From NCBI GenBank assembly GCA_948663575.1, contig CAPNAV010000031.1, positions 1 to 8,482 of the forward strand: DNA of 8,482 bases, in the 5' to 3' direction. Positions 5,832-8,482 of the stretch are shown one piece after another. Position 1 is the first letter of the stretch, and every line of letters begins with the position of its first letter. A program made the position numbers and the translations under genes. Origin of the DNA: an uncultured Candidatus Saccharibacteria bacterium. Lineage in GTDB: Bacteria; Patescibacteriota; Saccharimonadia; Saccharimonadales; Saccharimonadaceae. The notes under the pieces are model-generated. The model worked only from the letters and a program-made list of their open reading frames with translations. It was not told the origin of the DNA and did no database searches.

Positions 5832-6527
5832 TTAACGGCGATGCTTACGATTAAGGGCTATCAAGATCACTATAAAGATACAGACTACAATAATCAACAC
5901 GACTCCAATCACCGACAGGCTATGAAATGCCATAATCAGCTCACGCTGCATTTCTTGATCCGCCGCTGACCGGCTCTCCTCTGTCGATATGCTAGGCTGC
6001 GTCGTTGGCGCTGCGAACGCCTCGGTCGGAGTCTCGGCTTTTTCGTCTCGCTCCTCGGTTGACTCGATCGTCTCGGTCTTGGTTGCATTGGGTGGATTCG
6101 TATCTGCTGACGACGGAATCGACTGCTCTGTCGCAGTTCCAGAATTGTCGGGATTATCAGTTGTACTTTCTTTGGCTGGCTGTGTGCCAGTTTGCTGCTC
6201 AAACCAGTCCCAAAACTGATCTTCTTGGTCTTGTCGATAATTGGAAATATTTTCTTGAGCTTCGTTAATTTTCTCGCCCACATTTTCAATTATCTCCGGC
6301 GCCTTCTCTTTCACCTGATTAGTAAGATCGGCCGCTCCGTCCTTGGCTTTATCAAACCAACTCGAGCCAGTCTGCTTAATGCTTTCCCAGAACGAACTCT
6401 CGGACTCAGTTTTGGCGGGCGCTTCGTCATCGCTAGCCTCTGACACTTGGGCCGGCCAACAGGCTAAACATATCGCCAAACTTGTCGTTATCGTCCATCT
6501 TCGCCATGCTTTATTAAACTGCTTCAT
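5832..6527 (-). CDS. Secreted, C-terminally membrane-anchored surface protein, unknown family
   Basis: The 231-residue protein has an N-terminal signal peptide (basic start KAWRR, hydrophobic 12-26, likely cleavage after VSEA at 31). Residues 46-112 form an amphipathic, Trp/Phe-rich helical region with two related blocks, FWESIKQTGSSWFDK (46-60) and FWDWFEQQTGT (105-115), separated by a Lys/Glu helix. Residues 115-190 are a Thr/Ser/Pro/Glu linker of low complexity, typical of a cell-wall-spanning stalk. One hydrophobic helix (205-225) and the basic end NRKHRR place the C-terminus in the cytoplasm. This gives a type I protein displayed outside the membrane. No LPxTG or lipobox is present. AAGGAGGGG (6541-6533) lies five bases before the ATG. 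It is inverted between rpsP and khpA, which are neighbours in many genomes. The role is unknown; the aromatic amphipathic helix suggests membrane or partner binding. Confidence 0.8.
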   Translation of the reverse strand: MKQFNKAWRRWTITTSLAICLACWPAQVSEASDDEAPAKTESESSFWESIKQTGSSWFDKAKDGAADLTNQVKEKAPEIIENVGEKINEAQENISNYRQDQEDQFWDWFEQQTGTQPAKESTTDNPDNSGTATEQSIPSSADTNPPNATKTETIESTEERDEKAETPTEAFAAPTTQPSISTEESRSAADQEMQRELIMAFHSLSVIGVVLIIVVCIFIVILIALNRKHRR

Positions 6528-6571
6528 CTTTACCCCTCCTTAAGATAAAATTAGACACACCCTATATATCT

Positions 6572-6600
6572 ATTATATCACACATGGCGCAAAAAATCAA
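6572..6600 (-). promoter_or_regulatory. Promoter of the membrane-anchored surface protein
   Basis: On the minus strand: TTGATT (6600-6595), a 17-base spacer and TATAAT (6577-6572) preceded by TGA, an extended -10. Start near 6565, leader about 38 bases. Confidence 0.8.
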
Positions 6601-6636
6601 TAGAACGCGATCCGAAAAAGCCAAAAATCATATAAA

Positions 6637-6655
6637 TGTTGTAAAAATTACAACA
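6637..6655. promoter_or_regulatory. 19-bp palindromic operator-like site in the divergent region
   Basis: TGTTGTAA-AAA-TTACAACA is a perfect inverted repeat with 8-bp arms. Its centre (6646) is about 70 bases upstream of the predicted khpA transcription start and about 81 upstream of that of the surface protein, so it could act on either. The core TTGTAA-N3-TTACAA recurs three times near the right end of the window. It is too AT-rich and lacks a T-run, so it is not a terminator. Confidence 0.6.
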
Positions 6656-6700
6656 ATAACCTCTAAAAAACAAAAATATCCTAGTTATTTTTTATGCTTG

Positions 6701-6709
6701 TGTTATAAT
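6701..6709 (+). promoter_or_regulatory. Extended -10 promoter of khpA
   Basis: TGT followed by TATAAT (6704-6709). No good -35 is present at 16-18 bases. The -10 overlaps a 6-bp inverted repeat, TAATAC (6706-6711) and GTATTA (6720-6725). Start near 6716, leader about 26 bases. The weak -35 would fit a promoter that depends on an upstream activator. Confidence 0.65.
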
Positions 6710-6741
6710 ACAAGAGCAAGTATTAAATAATCGGAGACCAT

Positions 6742-7167
6742 ATGGCAACCATTGACCAACAATTTGTAGAATATATCGTAAAAACCCTCGTAAACAATCC
6801 AGATAAGGTTGTTGTTGAACGTGAAATTGACGAACGTGGCGTTTTGCTCAGCTTGAGCGTGGACCCCGAAGACGTTGGCCGTGTTATCGGCAAGCGTGGC
6901 GCTACTGCCCAGAGCATTCGTACTTTATTGCGCGTTCTTGGCACTAAAAACGGCGCTCGCTATAATCTTAAAGTCGTCAACACCGACGAAGAAGACGGCG
7001 CTCCTCGTCGTAGCCGTCGCATGTCTGATGACGACGTGACGGAAACCGAAGTAGATATCGCAGCCGAAGACGCTGAAACTGAAATGGGTGCTGATCATCC
7101 TGAAGATGACGGCATCGCCGAAAAAACTCGCGCAGAACTTGCCGAGTATGATGACCTTGATATCTAA
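6742..7167 (+). CDS. khpA: KH-domain RNA-binding protein KhpA
   Basis: KhpA (YlqC) is a single-KH RNA chaperone that in Gram-positives pairs with KhpB and affects cell division and mRNA stability. Residues 1-80 match the family: an opening helix with FVEYIVKTLVNNPDKV, a central strand, then VGRVIGKRGATAQSIRTLL, where G50-K-R-G53 is the GxxG RNA-binding loop. The family is usually 75-85 residues; here residues 81-141 add a strongly acidic, Asp/Glu-rich tail, first with an RRSRR patch and then nearly all acidic. GGAG (6733-6736) precedes the ATG by five bases. The gene has its own promoter and terminator, so it is a single-gene unit instead of part of an rpsP operon; rimM and trmD are not adjacent. 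Confidence 0.92.
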   Translation: MATIDQQFVEYIVKTLVNNPDKVVVEREIDERGVLLSLSVDPEDVGRVIGKRGATAQSIRTLLRVLGTKNGARYNLKVVNTDEEDGAPRRSRRMSDDDVTETEVDIAAEDAETEMGADHPEDDGIAEKTRAELAEYDDLDI

Positions 7168-7180
7168 TTAAGGTAAGACA

Positions 7181-7209
7181 AAATCCCTCACGAAAGTGGG
7201 GGATTTTTT
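7181..7209. terminator. Terminator of khpA, GNRA-capped, probably bidirectional
   Basis: AAATCCCTCAC (7181-7191) pairs with GTGGGGGATTT (7196-7206), with one T-G wobble, around a GAAA tetraloop, running into six T (7204-7209). The minus strand reads into TTTTG, so it can also stop the opposing JAMM gene. Confidence 0.92.
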
Positions 7210-7251
7210 AAGAGAGAAGGTGGGGATTCATTAGGCTGAGGCGGCTTTAGC

Positions 7252-7383
7252 TTACTCAGTTGTCATGCGGTAAGCATTATCCCCAAATCGTGTATTCAGC
7301 CCAGGGCGGACAAGACCAATTGCAGAACGCAGTCGGTTAAAACTCCGCCTGTTCAAGGTGCTGGAGATAATCTTCGATAGCAT
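7252..7383 (-). CDS. Overlapping frame: possible +1-frameshift extension of the JAMM protein, or a 43-residue basic ORF
   Basis: In the +1 frame relative to the JAMM gene, an open frame runs from ATG 7383 through the JAMM stop region to TAA at 7254-7252. It reads as natural protein: after the JAMM end (...EQAEF) it continues NRLRSAIGLVRPGLNTRF, then GDNAYRMTTE. It has eight Arg/Lys against two acidic residues. The ATG has no good ribosome site, so an independent gene is less likely than continuation of the JAMM protein. The JAMM stop context is GAG TTT TAA C: a one-base slip on TTTT puts Phe back on TTT and the next codon on AAC. The product would be 260 residues and would stop 43 bases before the shared terminator, similar to the other convergent genes here. 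A one-base indel in the AAAA run at 7339-7342, real or from assembly, is the alternative. The open length alone is not significant. Confidence 0.35.
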   Translation of the reverse strand: MLSKIISSTLNRRSFNRLRSAIGLVRPGLNTRFGDNAYRMTTE

Positions 7384-8035
7384 ATTCTGCATATACCATA
7401 TCAAACTGCTCAGCAAAAAGCTCCATCAAGGCGGTCGTCGAGCAGATGTTTCCTTCCGATGTCGTAAAGAAATATTCTGCGCTCGGCTCTGGAGTTAAAA
7501 GTTCCTGGAAAAACGTATTTACGTCAGAAATGCTCGGCCAGAAGCAATCCTCCTGCGGATACATCACATAGACATGCTCCGATGATACCGCGATTTTGAC
7601 CACGTCAGGCATTCCGAATTTTGACACTTGTGTGCACAGATCGGTATTAGAAAACGGCACGTCTCTCTGGGGATGAGAATGAAGCTCGATAAAACTACCA
7701 TTGCAGAGCTTGAGATCAAGTACTATCTCAGTCGGCAAAATAATTTCATGTGGCGCATAGCTGCTGTAGTCCAGAATCTTCTCGCCATTCCTAAACATGA
7801 CCGACGTTTCCAGAAAATCTTTTGATAAATTTGTGACTACTTCGGCCAGCGTCTCGCCATGATCCTTGTTGGAATAAGACTGGATTTCCTGAATAAAAAA
7901 ATAGTCAGGATCACCATGACTAGCGTCAAGTAGTCGGTGCAAGAACGGACCTACGAGATAATTACAGCAAAGCCAAACGACAAGTGTAGTAGCTACCTGA
8001 GCCAGTATGACTGGTAATAAATGGAATTCCTTCAT
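7337..8035 (-). CDS. Membrane-anchored JAMM/MPN+ metalloprotease-like protein
   Basis: The 232-residue protein starts with a single hydrophobic segment (about 6-28) that has no clear cleavage site, so it is likely a signal anchor. The rest contains a full JAMM motif: H119-S-H121, seven residues, S129, two residues, D132 (ELHSHPQRDVPFSNTD). The probable catalytic Glu is E76, in the strand ETSVMFRNGEKIL; an E-x-V-x-F-x2-G strand ahead of HxHP is common in bacterial JAB-domain proteins. A following strand, VKIAVSSEHVYVMYP, is where the fold expects one. JAMM enzymes are zinc peptidases that cleave isopeptide or peptide bonds. The substrate is unknown, and anchor topology is ambiguous because basic residues flank both sides. 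AAGGAGG (8051-8045) lies nine bases before the ATG. The stop codon may be read through by +1 frameshift. The gene is monocistronic, with a near-consensus promoter. Confidence 0.8.
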   Translation of the reverse strand: MKEFHLLPVILAQVATTLVVWLCCNYLVGPFLHRLLDASHGDPDYFFIQEIQSYSNKDHGETLAEVVTNLSKDFLETSVMFRNGEKILDYSSYAPHEIILPTEIVLDLKLCNGSFIELHSHPQRDVPFSNTDLCTQVSKFGMPDVVKIAVSSEHVYVMYPQEDCFWPSISDVNTFFQELLTPEPSAEYFFTTSEGNICSTTALMELFAEQFDMVYAEYAIEDYLQHLEQAEF

Positions 8036-8131
8036 TATTCAATTCCTCCTTTTGAAAAGATCGATTAGATTTTGTGACCATAGCCTCCGCAATATGCGGC
8101 AAAATCCATCAAAACAACGGGTTACCTTCTA

Positions 8132-8160
8132 ATTATAGCACACAAGCATCAAAAAGTCAA
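8132..8160 (-). promoter_or_regulatory. Strong promoter of the JAMM gene
   Basis: On the minus strand: TTGACT (8160-8155), a 17-base spacer and TATAAT (8137-8132) preceded by TGC, an extended -10. Start near 8125 gives a leader of about 90 bases. The leader holds a small perfect hairpin, CCGCA / TGCGG (8099-8087), some 35 bases before the ribosome site. Confidence 0.9.
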
Positions 8161-8292
8161 TAGAAAATGCTTATTTTGACACTTTACTCTAAAATTCAAT
8201 ATGTATGATATAAAGCTGAACTAGGCCCGAGCATCTTGCAAGGGCTGTAATATAAGCTTGATAGTGTAATAATCTATAATCTGTTCTAAATG
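8161..8292. other. AT-rich gene-free stretch between divergent units
   Basis: Bases 8036-8482 hold no open frame of useful length. This part, outside the named sites, has a perfect TTGACA (8176-8181) with no matching -10 at 16-18 bases, an extended -10-like TGATATAAA (8206-8214), an isolated TATAAT (8275-8280), and two half-sites TGTAA (8246-8250, 8265-8269) of the operator-like palindrome found just downstream. Rightward transcription could begin here, but no promoter is convincing. Confidence 0.4.
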
Positions 8293-8387
8293 TTGTAAGA
8301 ATTACACAAAATTTTTCCACATTAATAACAGAGGTAAATGCGTAAAGTGTTGTAAAAATTACAAGCAAAATTATGTAAATTTTACAA
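8293..8387. promoter_or_regulatory. Cluster of three TTGTAA-N3-TTACAA operator-like sites
   Basis: Three sites share the core TGTAA-N3-TTACA: TTGTAA-GAA-TTACAC (8293-8307), TTGTAA-AAA-TTACAA (8350-8364, perfect) and ATGTAA-ATT-TTACAA (8373-8387). Their centres, 8300, 8357 and 8380, lie about 131, 74 and 51 bases before the predicted transcription start near 8431. The last site ends just upstream of the -35 element, the usual place for an activator. The same core is present at 6637-6655. Confidence 0.6.
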
Positions 8388-8395
8388 TAAAACTA

Positions 8396-8424
8396 TTGCT
8401 AAAATTATTAGTATCAATTATACT
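8396..8424 (+). promoter_or_regulatory. Promoter reading out of the right edge
   Basis: TTGCTA (8396-8401), a 17-base spacer and TATACT (8419-8424). Start near 8431, immediately before a GNRA hairpin. The gene or RNA it serves is outside the window. The imperfect -35 and the operator-like cluster upstream suggest regulated expression. Confidence 0.6.
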
Positions 8425-8431
8425 TAAAACA

Positions 8432-8482
8432 GTTCGAAAGAACATAAGGCTAACTGCGAGCCAACGATAAGTTGAGAGCTTA
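8432..8482 (+). ncRNA. Possible structured RNA or leader, cut by the window edge
   Basis: Three short hairpins follow in line from the predicted transcription start: GTTC-GAAA-GAAC (8432-8443, GNRA loop), GGCT-N7-AGCC (8448-8462) and TAAG-N7-CTTA (8468-8482). I cannot assign it to a known riboswitch or RNA class from the 51 bases visible. It may be a structured 5' leader or the start of a small RNA; 4-bp stems alone are weak evidence. Confidence 0.3.

Noticed and set aside
6459..6472. Lipobox in the signal peptide of the surface protein (Cys at residues 20 and 23)
   Set aside because: Neither Cys is preceded by a proper Leu-x-x pattern; a standard signal peptide and C-terminal anchor explain the protein better.
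7221..7285. Nested inverted repeats (TGGGGAT/ATCCCCA and GCTTAC/GTAAGC) as a tRNA or small RNA
   Set aside because: No T-loop, anticodon arm or promoter fits, and the right part overlaps the possible extension frame of the JAMM gene.
8313..8321. DnaA-box-like TTTTCCACA in AT-rich DNA, possible replication origin
   Set aside because: Only one good match and no dnaA or dnaN nearby; one 9-mer is expected by chance in AT-rich sequence.
8338..8355. Five-codon ORF (ATG CGT AAA GTG TTG TAA) after GAGG
   Set aside because: It overlaps the operator-like site and lies upstream of the predicted transcription start.

Overview
The window looks like a piece of a Candidatus Saccharibacteria (TM7, Patescibacteria/CPR) chromosome. 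The case rests on a cell-wall protein ending in LPSTG, a short hydrophobic stretch and the tail YYVASRRALRK, on compact operons of small or tailed housekeeping genes (an L32-like protein, NusB, a Nudix hydrolase, RNase III, S16, KhpA), and on several envelope proteins of no recognised family. The standard genetic code fits all genes. The taxonomic call is inference from style and family resemblance; no search was run.

Layout. (1) 1-542 (+): 3' end of a MucBP/LPxTG surface protein, then a strong terminator. (2) 618-2831 (+): a near-consensus extended -10 promoter drives an information-processing operon: bL32-like protein, nusB, a Nudix hydrolase (start overlapping nusB) and rnc. (3) 2832-3660 (+): an extended -10 promoter, a long leader with two tandem hairpin repeats, and a four-helix membrane protein of unknown function. 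(4) 3691-3733: bidirectional terminator shared with the opposing pair. (5) 5314-3741 (-): a predicted HExxH metalloprotease translationally coupled to a 98-residue unknown protein. (6) 5326-5386: compact back-to-back promoters. (7) rpsP (+) faces a membrane-anchored surface protein (-), sharing a terminator. (8) 6528-6741: divergent intergenic region with a perfect 19-bp palindrome, then khpA (+). (9) khpA faces a membrane-anchored protein (-, 8035-7337) carrying a full JAMM metalloprotease motif; its stop codon sits in a context that suggests a +1 frameshift into 28 further codons. (10) 8036-8482: AT-rich gene-free region with a strong promoter for the JAMM gene, three more copies of the palindrome found upstream of khpA, and a promoter leading rightward into a run of three small hairpins cut off by the window edge.

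How it hangs together. The plus-strand genes are mainly translation and RNA-processing functions. The minus-strand genes are lineage-type envelope or protease-like genes, each interleaved with its own promoter and closed by a shared bidirectional terminator. The most interesting elements are the recurrent TTGTAA-N3-TTACAA operator-like site (one copy in the khpA/surface-protein divergent region, three upstream of the right-edge promoter), the membrane-tethered JAMM protein with a possible frameshift, and the leaderless-looking metalloprotease operon.
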